From NCBI GenBank assembly GCA_040755295.1, contig JBFMBK010000001.1, positions 124,001-188,000 of the forward strand: a DNA stretch of 64,000 bases. The letters are read 5' to 3'. Position 1 is the first letter of the stretch; every line of letters begins with the position of its first letter. Positions 26,633 through 33,377 of the stretch are shown here, one piece after another. The notes beneath the pieces are model-generated. The model was not told the DNA's origin and did no database searches. It worked only from the letters and a program-made list of their open reading frames with translations. This DNA is from Bacillota bacterium (GTDB lineage: Bacteria > Bacillota > Desulfotomaculia > Desulfotomaculales > Ammonificaceae). The position numbers were made by a program, and so were the translations under genes.

Positions 26633-26735
26633 TGGAAGCCAGAGGTTAGAGGTTAGAAAATTAAAAGACCGAGCAAGAACGAGTATGGCGCGGAAGGCTG
26701 CGGCTGACAAAGCCAGGTGAAGTTTTTAGCGGTCT
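26633..26735 (+). repeat. Repeat and hairpin spacer between tRNA-Phe and tRNA-Gly
   Basis: It begins with words GGAAGTTGGAAG and AGAGGTTAGAGGTTAG (third-family style). Then AGACCG (26666-26671) pairs with CGGTCT (26730-26735), enclosing GGCTGCGGCTGACAAAGCC, which resembles a reduced copy of the palindromic element. In the tRNA precursor this would fold separately. Function unknown. Confidence 0.4.
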
Positions 26736-26740
26736 GTTAC

Positions 26741-26815
26741 GCGGAAGTAGCTCAGTGGTAGAGCATCGCCTTGCCAAGGCGAGGGTCGCGAGTTCGAATC
26801 TCGTCTTCCGCTCCA
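26741..26815 (+). tRNA. tRNA-Gly (anticodon GCC)
   Basis: Acceptor GCGGAAG/CTTCCGC, D-arm GCTCAGTGGTAGAGC, anticodon arm TCGCCTTGCCAAGGCGA with GCC, T-arm TCGCGAGTTCGAATCTCG, discriminator T and encoded CCA. 75 bases. A terminator follows 13 bases later. Confidence 0.95.
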
Positions 26816-26828
26816 GTTAAAAAGATAA

Positions 26829-26861
26829 GGCTTCCCGGTATTATTCCGGGAAGCTTTTTTT
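26829..26861 (+). terminator. Rho-independent terminator of the tRNA operon
   Basis: The stem GCTTCCCGG pairs with CCGGGAAGC across a short TATTATT loop and is followed by a run of seven Ts. It directly follows tRNA-Gly and closes the tRNA transcript before dacF. Confidence 0.9.
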
Positions 26862-27017
26862 ACGGTATTTGCCGCTTGGTGTTTTGCCGCGCCCGACGAC
26901 GGGACCTGAATAGATGCCTTTCACAGCGGGAAAAGAAGACCTCCCGTTCGGGCGTTCCGCATAACACCCCTGTCGATGAGGAAGACTTCTTTGTAAAAGG
27001 GTTTTGGAGGGGTTCGG

Positions 27018-28163
27018 ATGCGTTGGCCGGCAATGGTGTTGTTGTCTTTAATGGTTTTGCTGGGGACTGTGCCTTATTCGCAAGCGGCAGCCTTACAAAC
27101 GGAGCTTACCACCACCGCTAAGGGCGCGGTCATAATGGAGGCCCACAACGGGAAAATTTTATGGGAACAGGAACCTCAGGCGCGCCAACCGATAGCAAGC
27201 ATGGTTAAAATAATGACCCTGCTGATGGCGACGGAAGCGGTGGAACAGGGTAGGGTAAAGCTTTCCGACAACGTGGTTGCCAGTGAGTATGCGGCGGAAA
27301 TGGGCGGTTCACAGATTTTTTTGGCTCCACAGGAGGTTATGAGTTTAAAGGAATTGTTGATTTCGGTGGCGACGGCGTCTGCCAATGACGCCAGTTTTGC
27401 GATCGCCGAGCACGTCGGCGGGAGCGCTGAAGCGTTTGTTGCGGCTATGAACCAGAGGGCGAAGGAACTGGGGATGAAGGACACATATTACGTGAATCCT
27501 ACCGGGCTGCCCGCGCCGGGTCAATACTCGTGTGCCCGTGACCAGGCGGTTCTTCTCCGGGAATTACTCAAACACCCCTTGTTTTGCGATATCACAAAGA
27601 TAAAGGAATATGATCTGAGGGACGGAAAATTCAAGTTATGGAACACGAATAAGCTCCTATGGTGGTATAAAGGTACCGACGCCGGGAAAACAGGATTTAC
27701 GGACGAAGCCGGTTTTTGTCTGGCATCTAGTGTACTCAGGGACGGTTTGAGGCTGATAGCGGTTGTTGTAGGCGGCCGCGAGGATAAATCCCACTTCAGG
27801 GAATCAATGAAGCTATACAACTGGGGGTTTGCCCGGTACCAGGCGGTCCACTTGGCCCGGGAGGGGATGCGGGTTTCCGACCTTCCGGTGGAACGAGGCG
27901 TGCAGGAACGTCTGGATGCCCTGACCGGCGAGGAGATCTGCCTTGTGGTGCCCCGCGGGAAGGATAAGGGAATTACCAGACGGCTTGCGCTGCCGGCAAA
28001 GGTTACCGCGCCTATAAACAAGGGGCAGCCGATCGGCACCTGGATCGTCTGCCAGGAAGGGAAAGAGATTCATTACGCTAAGCTTGTCGCTGCACGGGAC
28101 GTAGCCCGCGCCGGCTACTGGGACTTGTTGCGCAGAACCGCTGGGCACCTCTGTGAAATGTGA
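27018..28163 (+). CDS. dacF: DacF, sporulation D-alanyl-D-alanine carboxypeptidase
   Basis: DacF is a PBP5-type serine carboxypeptidase that trims peptidoglycan peptides, in sporulating bacteria in the forespore. 381 aa with a signal peptide (about 1-24, cut near S-Q-A-A-A) and the three active-site motifs: S-M-V-K (Ser 61, Lys 64), S-A-N (121-123) and K-T-G (224-226), plus the C-terminal PBP5 beta domain. Strong SD GGAGGGG precedes ATG 27018. It heads dacF-spoIIAA-spoIIAB-sigF, as in many spore formers, but here terminator-like and repeat DNA separates it from spoIIAA. Confidence 0.94.
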   Translation: MRWPAMVLLSLMVLLGTVPYSQAAALQTELTTTAKGAVIMEAHNGKILWEQEPQARQPIASMVKIMTLLMATEAVEQGRVKLSDNVVASEYAAEMGGSQIFLAPQEVMSLKELLISVATASANDASFAIAEHVGGSAEAFVAAMNQRAKELGMKDTYYVNPTGLPAPGQYSCARDQAVLLRELLKHPLFCDITKIKEYDLRDGKFKLWNTNKLLWWYKGTDAGKTGFTDEAGFCLASSVLRDGLRLIAVVVGGREDKSHFRESMKLYNWGFARYQAVHLAREGMRVSDLPVERGVQERLDALTGEEICLVVPRGKDKGITRRLALPAKVTAPINKGQPIGTWIVCQEGKEIHYAKLVAARDVARAGYWDLLRRTAGHLCEM

Positions 28164-28167
28164 CGGG

Positions 28168-28198
28168 AAAAACCCCCGGGAGGGGGTTTTTCTTTTTT
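28168..28198 (+). terminator. Terminator after dacF
   Basis: AAAAACCCCC (28168-28177) pairs with GGGGGTTTTT (28182-28191) around a four-base loop, followed by C and six Ts. It implies that spoIIAA-spoIIAB-sigF can be transcribed separately from dacF. Confidence 0.85.
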
Positions 28199-28250
28199 GC
28201 CAGTAATTAGCAGGAAGAAAAACAGATTCGCCGAACTTTAACTTTAGTGC

Positions 28251-28505
28251 CGTGTAACTATTCACCCTTTCGCATAATAATGGCGGAACGCGGTGAGAAG
28301 CAAGCAGAGCAAGGAATACCGGCGGAAACGAACCTATATCGGAGGTCAGATTCCAGAAATCAGAGGTCAGATTCGAAGTGGGAATTCGCAACTGTGAATT
28401 CCTACAAGAATTCCGACTTCCGACATCATGCATCTGACTTCTGAAACACGCGGCTATACGCAGCTTATCGCCGCGCCCTACGGAAGAACGCTTATTTTCG
28501 AAGGA
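28251..28505 (+). repeat. Palindromic element split by an EcoRI-site hairpin repeat
   Basis: The 5' half (CGTGTAACTATTCA then GGAACGCGGTGAGAAGCAAG) runs to about 28334. Then comes a complete third-family hairpin repeat with GGGAATTCGCAACTGTGAATTC, to about 28445. The element's 3' half resumes with ACGCAGCTTATCGCCGCGCC and ends in CTTATTTTCGAAGGAG at 28491-28505. No gene starts behind this SD-like end; a further element copy follows at 28580. Confidence 0.7.
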
Positions 28506-28579
28506 GTTCGCCATGCGGCTGGGGGCTGCTCCAACTGAAATCTGAAAATGGGGCGACCCGTAAGCTGTTTACTTAGATG

Positions 28580-28685
28580 CAGAAAAGTGTCATAAACGGA
28601 ACGCGGCGAGAAGTGATGCAGGGCTGACGCAGCAATGCGTTGCTTATCGCCGAGCCCACCGAAAGAAGAACTATTTTCTGAGGAG
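28580..28685 (+). repeat. Shortened palindromic element delivering the spoIIAA SD
   Basis: It contains GGAACGCGGCGAGAAGTGAT, lacks the central hairpin, and resumes with GCAATGCGTTGCTTATCGCC, then AAGAAGAACTATTTTCTGAGGAG ending at 28685. That AGGAG is the SD for spoIIAA (ATG 28692). A deletion of the middle would account for it. Confidence 0.7.
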
Positions 28686-28691
28686 AGGGTA

Positions 28692-29048
28692 ATGATGCTG
28701 GAGTTGGATACGGCGGGAGATGTATTGATTGCCAGACTTAACGGGGAGATTGACCTTAAGGTTGCCGACGAGTTGCGGCAGGATTTAGAAAGGGCTTTAG
28801 ACAGTCATTTAATCCGTCATCTGGTTTTAGATTTTGAGACGGTAAGTTTTATCGACAGTACAGGCCTAGGGGTTATACTCGGACGCTATAAGAGGGTCGC
28901 CGGCGCCGGAGGAAAGCTTGGGCTTCTCGGCCTGCGTCCCGGGGTAAAACGGGTGCTTGAGTTTTCCGGGGTACTGCGTATCGCCGCGGAATTTACTTCA
29001 AGAAATGAAGCACTGGAGGCGTTTGGGGGGGGTGAGGCCAGTGCTTAA
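28692..29048 (+). CDS. spoIIAA: SpoIIAA, anti-anti-sigma factor for sigma-F
   Basis: 118 aa STAS-domain protein. The phosphorylatable serine is in F-I-D-S-T-G-L-G-V-I-L-G-R (Ser near residue 56), the SpoIIAA signature. Unphosphorylated SpoIIAA captures SpoIIAB and frees sigma-F in the forespore. ATG 28692 or 28695 could start the gene; both follow the AGGAG that closes the repeat element. It overlaps spoIIAB by eight bases. Confidence 0.96.
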   Translation: MMLELDTAGDVLIARLNGEIDLKVADELRQDLERALDSHLIRHLVLDFETVSFIDSTGLGVILGRYKRVAGAGGKLGLLGLRPGVKRVLEFSGVLRIAAEFTSRNEALEAFGGGEASA

Positions 29049-29463
29049 TCGCTTTCGTCTGGAATTCCCCAGCCTGCCCGACAATATCGGTCTGGCACGA
29101 GTAACGGTGGCTGCTTTTGCGGCGCAGCTTGATCCGACGGTCGAAGAGTTGGACGACCTTAAAGGGGCGGTTTCCGAAGCGGTCACAAATGCGATTATTC
29201 ACGGTTACGACAACTCTCCGGACGGTCTGGTCACCCTGGAAGCCGTTCTTTTCGGGGACGCTATCGAGATTTGTGTAGAGGATGGAGGGAAAGGTATAGA
29301 TGACATATCCAGGGCCATGGAGGCGGAGTTCTCCAGCGACCCGGAGCGGTTGGGCCTTGGATTTAACTTTATGCGGTCTTTTATGGATACCATACAGGTT
29401 GACTCTGCTCCCGGCAGGGGTACCCGGGTAGTTATGCGGAAGCAATTCGGTCCCCACCACTGA
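29041..29463 (+). CDS. spoIIAB: SpoIIAB, anti-sigma-F factor and kinase
   Basis: 140 aa GHKL-fold kinase with an N-box (E-A-V-T-N-A-I-I-H-G-Y near residue 46), D-G-G-K-G-I and a G-L-G-F-N-F-M-R lid region. It binds sigma-F with ATP and phosphorylates SpoIIAA. GTG 29041 has GGGGTGAGG upstream inside spoIIAA, giving coupled translation. Length and order are standard. Confidence 0.96.
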   Translation: MLNRFRLEFPSLPDNIGLARVTVAAFAAQLDPTVEELDDLKGAVSEAVTNAIIHGYDNSPDGLVTLEAVLFGDAIEICVEDGGKGIDDISRAMEAEFSSDPERLGLGFNFMRSFMDTIQVDSAPGRGTRVVMRKQFGPHH

Positions 29464-29479
29464 CCTCGGGACTGCTGCG

Positions 29480-30241
29480 ATGACAGAGGTTTCCCGCGGG
29501 CTCCTGGGCGACGAGAAGACCCGTGAGTTGATCGAGAAGGCACAGAAAGGTGACGCGGCGGCACAGGAACAACTGGTCAAGGCAAACCTCCGGCTGGTAG
29601 CCAGCATAGTGCAAAGGTTCATAAACCGCGGTTACGACTATGAAGACCTTTTTCAGGTCGGCTGCATCGGGCTTTTAAAAGCCATCACCAAGTTCAACTT
29701 CCGTTACGAAGTCAAGTTTTCAACCTACGCCGTGGCGATGATTATCGGGGAGATACGCCGGTTTATAAGGGACGATAGCCCGGTGCGGGTTTCCCGTTCC
29801 CTGAAAGAGACCGTGGTACGGATAAACGATACGCGAGAATCCCTGATTAACGGCCTGGGACGGGAACCGTCCCTGAGCGAGATAGCAGAGGTGCTCAGGC
29901 TTAAACCTGAAGAGGTGGTGGTAGCGCTGGACGCGGCGCAGGCGCCGTCATCCCTTCAGGATGTGGTTTGCGGTGAGGGTGCGGATGCGGTTTACCGGGA
30001 GGAACGGCTTGCGAACACACAGGAGGAGGAAAACGCGTGGCTGCGGAGCATAGCAGTTAAGGATATGCTGGCCGGCCTGCCGCTCAGAGACCGCCAGGTA
30101 CTTATCTGGCGGTTTTTCGAGGAACTTACCCAGGCGGAGATCGCCGCGGAACTCGGCATTTCCCAGGCTCAGGTATCCCGTATTGAGCGGCAGGCGCTGG
30201 AAAAATTACGAGGATCGGCCGGATCGGAAGATTTCTCGTAA
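29480..30241 (+). CDS. sigF: Sigma-F, early forespore sigma factor
   Basis: 253 aa with region 2 (A-N-L-R-L-V-A-S-I-V-Q-R-F, Y-D-Y-E-D-L-F-Q-V-G-C-I-G-L-L-K-A), region 3 (G-R-E-P-S-L-S-E-I-A) and region 4 (L-I-W-R-F-F-E-E-L-T-Q-A-E-I-A, Q-V-S-R-I-E-R). Context with spoIIAA/spoIIAB marks it as sigma-F rather than its close relative sigma-G. SD before ATG 29480 is weak, consistent with coupling to spoIIAB 16 bases upstream. Confidence 0.95.
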   Translation: MTEVSRGLLGDEKTRELIEKAQKGDAAAQEQLVKANLRLVASIVQRFINRGYDYEDLFQVGCIGLLKAITKFNFRYEVKFSTYAVAMIIGEIRRFIRDDSPVRVSRSLKETVVRINDTRESLINGLGREPSLSEIAEVLRLKPEEVVVALDAAQAPSSLQDVVCGEGADAVYREERLANTQEEENAWLRSIAVKDMLAGLPLRDRQVLIWRFFEELTQAEIAAELGISQAQVSRIERQALEKLRGSAGSEDFS

Positions 30242-30245
30242 TAAT

Positions 30246-30425
30246 AATCACGAGTCGCGAGTTGCAAACTAAGTCCTCAGTTGAAATTCCCCAGTCCTCA
30301 GTCCCGGGAATGGGAGGAAAACGAAGTCGAAAGTCCTCATTCCTTGTTTCCTGATTTAGGACTCAGGACATAAGATTAATTTCTCTTTCCTACTCGGGAC
30401 TTTCGACTTGTGACTCGGGACTTTT
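30246..30425. repeat. Word-repeat tract after sigF
   Basis: Rich in variants of AAGTCCTCA, CAGTCCTCAGTCCC, GAAGTCGAAAGTCC and GGGACTTTCGACTTGTGACTCGGGACT. The AAGTCGAAAGTCC and GGGACTTTCGACTT words are mutually inverted, so the tract can form a long hairpin, and the final GGGACT is followed by six Ts. It might terminate sigF transcription; this is uncertain. Confidence 0.55.
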
Positions 30426-30430
30426 TTAAT

Positions 30431-30460
30431 GCATAACACCCATCCTTGAGCGTCATAATA
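30431..30460 (+). promoter_or_regulatory. Candidate forespore (sigma-F/sigma-G) promoter for dodecin
   Basis: GCATA (30431-30435), a 16-base spacer and GTCATAATA (30452-30460) match the Bacillus sigma-G pattern (GHATR, then GGCATNHTA) with one mismatch, 32 bases before the dodecin start. Sigma-F recognises a similar -35. The adjacent sigF gene and downstream spoVA genes make the assignment plausible; it is a by-eye match only. Confidence 0.45.
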
Positions 30461-30492
30461 CAGCTTGAACAGGTAAAAAAGGAGGGATTGAA

Positions 30493-30687
30493 TTGCACGT
30501 CAAGGTGGCCGAATTGGTCGGAGAATCACCCAGCAGCTGGCGGGACGCGGTGCATGCTGCTGTCAGCGAAGCTACTCAGACTCTAGGGAATATTACGGGG
30601 GTCGAGGTCATTAACTTTACCGCCAATGTCGAAAACGGCGAAATAAAAGAGTTTAAGGCTAACGTTAAGGTGGCCTATATGGGCTAA
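30493..30687 (+). CDS. Dodecin, flavin-binding storage protein
   Basis: 64 aa matching the dodecin family in length and plan: beta strand (V-K-V-A-E-L-V-G-E-S), helix with the flavin-stacking Trp (S-W-R-D-A-V-H-A-A-V), then two strands (V-I-N-F-T-A-N-V and F-K-A-N-V-K-V-A-Y). Dodecins form hollow dodecamers that bind flavin pairs. Start TTG 30493 follows GGAGGG. Its place between sigF and spoVAC, with a possible forespore promoter, suggests expression in the developing spore. Confidence 0.88.
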   Translation: MHVKVAELVGESPSSWRDAVHAAVSEATQTLGNITGVEVINFTANVENGEIKEFKANVKVAYMG

Positions 30688-30740
30688 ACATAAGTCTAAG
30701 GGCATATCTGCAGATTTATCCAGCCTACGGCGTTAGTAAG

Positions 30741-30811
30741 GCCGGAAGTCGGAATATGAGGTTAGTGTTGTTCTTAAGGTAACGGGGTTCCGGCTTTCGG
30801 CTTTTGTCTTT
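30741..30811 (+). terminator. Possible terminator between dodecin and spoVAC
   Basis: GCCGGAAGTCGGAA (30741-30754) pairs with TTCCGGCTTTCGGC (30788-30801) along 14 positions if two G-U pairs are allowed, followed by TTTTGTCTTT. The 33-base loop is long, so termination may be partial. Confidence 0.5.
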
Positions 30812-30851
30812 ACAATCCGGCTGTTGTTGCCGTTTGAAGAGGTGAAGGTTT

Positions 30852-31331
30852 ATGGTGTTTGACCCGGCAGATCCGCTTGAGAAGCAGAAAGAGCAGTATC
30901 AGAAGATAGTAAACAAAGTCAGTCCTAAACCTCCGGTTTTGCGGAATTCCGTATATGCGTTTGCGGTCGGGGGGCTTATCTGCGTTATCGGGCAGGTCTT
31001 TACAACCCTGTTTCAGAGGTCAGGTCTGAGCGTTTTGGACGCCGGAACAGCGACCTCGATTGTCCTTGTTTTCTTTGCGGCGCTTTTAACGGGATTCGGT
31101 GTTTACGACGAGATCGCCAGGTTCGCCGGCGCAGGCACCATCGTTCCGATCACAGGCTTCGCGAACTCAATGGTGGCGCCCGCGCTCGAAGCTCGCACTG
31201 AGGGGATGGTTATGGGTGTAGGGGCGCGTCTGTTTACGATAGCCGGACCGATCCTGGTGTTCGGTATCGTTACGGCATGGCTGGCGGGGATACTGTATTA
31301 TTTTTTCGGTCCGCATTCACCGGTGTCCTGA
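30852..31331 (+). CDS. spoVAC: SpoVAC, spore Ca-dipicolinate channel protein
   Basis: 159 aa with a basic N-terminus and four membrane helices; G-F-G-V-Y-D-E-I-A-R-F-A-G-A-G-T and the P-I-T-G-F-A-N-S-M-V segment are typical of SpoVAC. SpoVAC is the mechanosensitive inner-membrane channel that moves dipicolinic acid in sporulation and germination. AGAGGTGAAGG precedes ATG 30852. spoVAA and spoVAB are absent, as in many Clostridia. Confidence 0.95.
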   Translation: MVFDPADPLEKQKEQYQKIVNKVSPKPPVLRNSVYAFAVGGLICVIGQVFTTLFQRSGLSVLDAGTATSIVLVFFAALLTGFGVYDEIARFAGAGTIVPITGFANSMVAPALEARTEGMVMGVGARLFTIAGPILVFGIVTAWLAGILYYFFGPHSPVS

Positions 31332-31474
31332 GGTTGTCAACCGGGTTAGGGACCGCAGCCCGGTCCGGGCCGACGGACGACCGCCGGGACACCTGAATGC
31401 TGGGGGAGTCGCTCATGCGGCCGGAGGGCGCTCCAGATGAGGAAACATAATGTAATGGTGGCTCACGAACGTAG

Positions 31475-31636
31475 CTTAATACGGAACGCGGGGAGAAGCA
31501 AGTAGAGCACGAAAGCCTGGCAGGGACGGGCCGGAGTGTACATAGGGGTACATGAGGACCCGGACCTGACAGGCTGACAAAGCTATACGCAGCTTATCGC
31601 CGCGCCTTACAAAAGAACGCTTATTTTCTCAGGAGG
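31475..31636 (+). repeat. Palindromic element delivering the spoVAD SD
   Basis: The best full copy. Outer arms ACGCGGGGAGAAGC and GCTTATCGCCGCG pair; middle arms AGCCTGGCAGG and CCTGACAGGCT pair with one mismatch; the apex is GTAC-ATAGGG-GTAC followed by ATGAGGACCCGG. It ends AAGAACGCTTATTTTCTCAGGAGG at 31636, the SD of spoVAD (GTG 31646). The preceding bases 31332-31474 hold a CATGCGGCCGGAGGGCGCTCC module also seen in part near 28510. Confidence 0.78.
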
Positions 31637-31645
31637 TGACGGTGG

Positions 31646-32659
31646 GTGGCCGCACCGAAAAAACTTGGTAAACAGACGGCAGCTTTCACCACACCCCCGG
31701 TGGTTATAGCTGCGGCGGCTATCGCGGGGGCGAAAGAGGGGCAGGGTCCTTTAGGCTGGAGCTTTGATAAGATCGTGGAAGACCCCTACTATTACGAAGA
31801 GAGTTGGGAAAAAGCCGAGCGTAGGTTTCTCCAGGAAGCCATGGAAAAGGCTCTTGCCAAAGCGAACGTCAAGCCGCAGGATGTGGATTTCCTACTGGCC
31901 GGCGACCTGTTGAACCAAATAGTCTCGGCTAACTTTGTGGCGCGGGCGTTGGCGATACCTTTTCTAGGGCTTTACGGCGCGTGTTCCACCATTTACGAAG
32001 GGCTGGCTTTAGGATCGATGCTGATCGACGGCGGGTTCGCCCAGAATGTACTCATAGGCGCATCAAGCCACTACGCAACCGCGGAGCGTCAGTACCGGTT
32101 TCCTACGGAACAGGGAACGCAAAGACCGCTGACCGCGCAGTGGACGGTTACGGGAGCGGGGGCGATACTCCTCGCGGCGGGAGGCGTCGGGCCGCGGGTG
32201 ACCCAGGCCACCGTTGGCAGGGTGGTTGACCTTGGAAGCGGGGACCCCTATAACATGGGAGCGGCAATGGCTCCCGCGGTGGCGGATACCGTTTCCCGTC
32301 ATTTCAGCGACACCCAGCGGCGTGTGGAGGACTACGACCTGATCTTGACGGGCGATTTGGGGTTTTACGGCAAACAACTGCTCGAAGAGTTGATGGGAAA
32401 GTACGGCCACGACATTTCGCAAAAGCACCAGGATTGCGGCATCCTGATTTATGACAGGGAAACCCAGGATGTTCATGCCGGCGGCAGCGGGTGCGGCTGC
32501 CCTGCGGTGGTAACCTGCGGTTTTATAATGCAGCAGATGCGCGAGCAAAAAGTGAAACGGATGCTCGGCATCGGATCAGGTGCGCTTTTAAGCCCGGTAA
32601 CAACCGGACAGGGGGAAACCATTCCTGCGGTGGGACACGCCGTGGTGCTGGAAAGCTAA
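31646..32659 (+). CDS. spoVAD: SpoVAD, dipicolinic acid-binding SpoVA subunit
   Basis: 337 aa thiolase-fold protein with Y-Y-Y-E-E-S-W-E-K-A-E near residue 49, F-L-L-A-G-D-L-L-N-Q, L-G-L-Y-G-A-C-S-T and a C-terminal G-S-G-C-G-C-P-A-V segment, all family marks. It sits on the inner spore membrane and binds DPA. GTG 31646 uses the SD at the end of the repeat element. It lies between spoVAC and spoVAE as usual. Confidence 0.96.
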   Translation: MAAPKKLGKQTAAFTTPPVVIAAAAIAGAKEGQGPLGWSFDKIVEDPYYYEESWEKAERRFLQEAMEKALAKANVKPQDVDFLLAGDLLNQIVSANFVARALAIPFLGLYGACSTIYEGLALGSMLIDGGFAQNVLIGASSHYATAERQYRFPTEQGTQRPLTAQWTVTGAGAILLAAGGVGPRVTQATVGRVVDLGSGDPYNMGAAMAPAVADTVSRHFSDTQRRVEDYDLILTGDLGFYGKQLLEELMGKYGHDISQKHQDCGILIYDRETQDVHAGGSGCGCPAVVTCGFIMQQMREQKVKRMLGIGSGALLSPVTTGQGETIPAVGHAVVLES

Positions 32660-32661
32660 GT

Positions 32662-32990
32662 CCTTAGTCAAAAGTCGACAGTCATAAGTCAGATTCAGTT
32701 ACGCGTTACGCGTTACGCGTTAATCCTATGTCCCGGCCTAAAAATAAGTCACGGAGTCCCGAATCGCGTGTCATAAATCAGAAGCACAGCAGAGTAGGCT
32801 GTGCCCACCAAGCACCGTAGGGTGGGCTGTGCCCACCAAGACGGCTGGGTAGTTGTAAGTCGGCGTCGGACCGTTTTCATTCTCCGATGGTTTCGACCTG
32901 CCGGCATGGGGAACTAAATGAGAGTTGGGATGTGGGAGTTGAGATTGGGAAGTGAGGGAACTTCGAACCGAGAACGTAAAACTTATTTGA
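32662..32990. repeat. Mixed repeat region between spoVAD and spoVAE
   Basis: This 345-base gap is a mosaic. It has AGTC-rich words (32662-32692), a perfect 7-mer tandem TTACGCG/GTTACGC (about 32699-32722), two GGCTGTGCCCACCAAG units (about 32794-32842, one with GTAGGGTGGGCTGTGCCCACC) and TGGGATGTGGGAGTTGAG-type words (32925-32960). The GTAGGGTGGGC unit recurs at 53771. No ORF or promoter is evident. Confidence 0.6.
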
Positions 32991-33004
32991 AAGGGGGGGC
33001 GGAA

Positions 33005-33361
33005 ATGATTTTTCTGAAGGCGTTCGTAATCGGCGGGCTTATCTGCACCGCGGCGCAGTGCATTATGGACCTTACCAACTACAAGGTGACTCCGGCGCAC
33101 GTTCTGGTAGGGCTTGTTACCACGGGTGCGGTTCTGAGCGCTCTCGGTTTGTACGGACCGTTCGTGAATTTTGCGGGGGCGGGGGCGACTGTGCCGCTAA
33201 GCGGTTTTGGGCACATTCTGGCCCAGGGGACGATTGAGGAGGCGGCCCGGGGAGGGTTTCTGGGGATATTCAGCGGCGGGGTTGCCGCAGCGGCGGCGGG
33301 CATAACCGCGGCTGTGGTTTTCGGTTATTTTACGGCACTGGTGTTTAAACCAAAAGGTTGA
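33005..33361 (+). CDS. spoVAE: SpoVAE(b), SpoVA membrane subunit
   Basis: 118 aa with three or four membrane helices, T-P-A-H-V-L-V-G-L-V-T-T-G-A-V-L and F-A-G-A-G-A-T-V-P-L-S-G-F-G, characteristic of SpoVAEb and related to SpoVAC. ATG 33005 follows AAGGGGGGGCGG. An upstream frame from 32918 is repeat DNA and is rejected. Confidence 0.94.
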   Translation: MIFLKAFVIGGLICTAAQCIMDLTNYKVTPAHVLVGLVTTGAVLSALGLYGPFVNFAGAGATVPLSGFGHILAQGTIEEAARGGFLGIFSGGVAAAAAGITAAVVFGYFTALVFKPKG

Positions 33362-33377
33362 TGAGGAAGGTGCCGGC

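Noticed and set aside
26959-26989. GCATA plus GGAAGACTTC upstream of dacF as a sigma-F promoter
   Set aside because: The -35 is good, but the -10 misses key bases, so it is mentioned only as a shared 11-mer.
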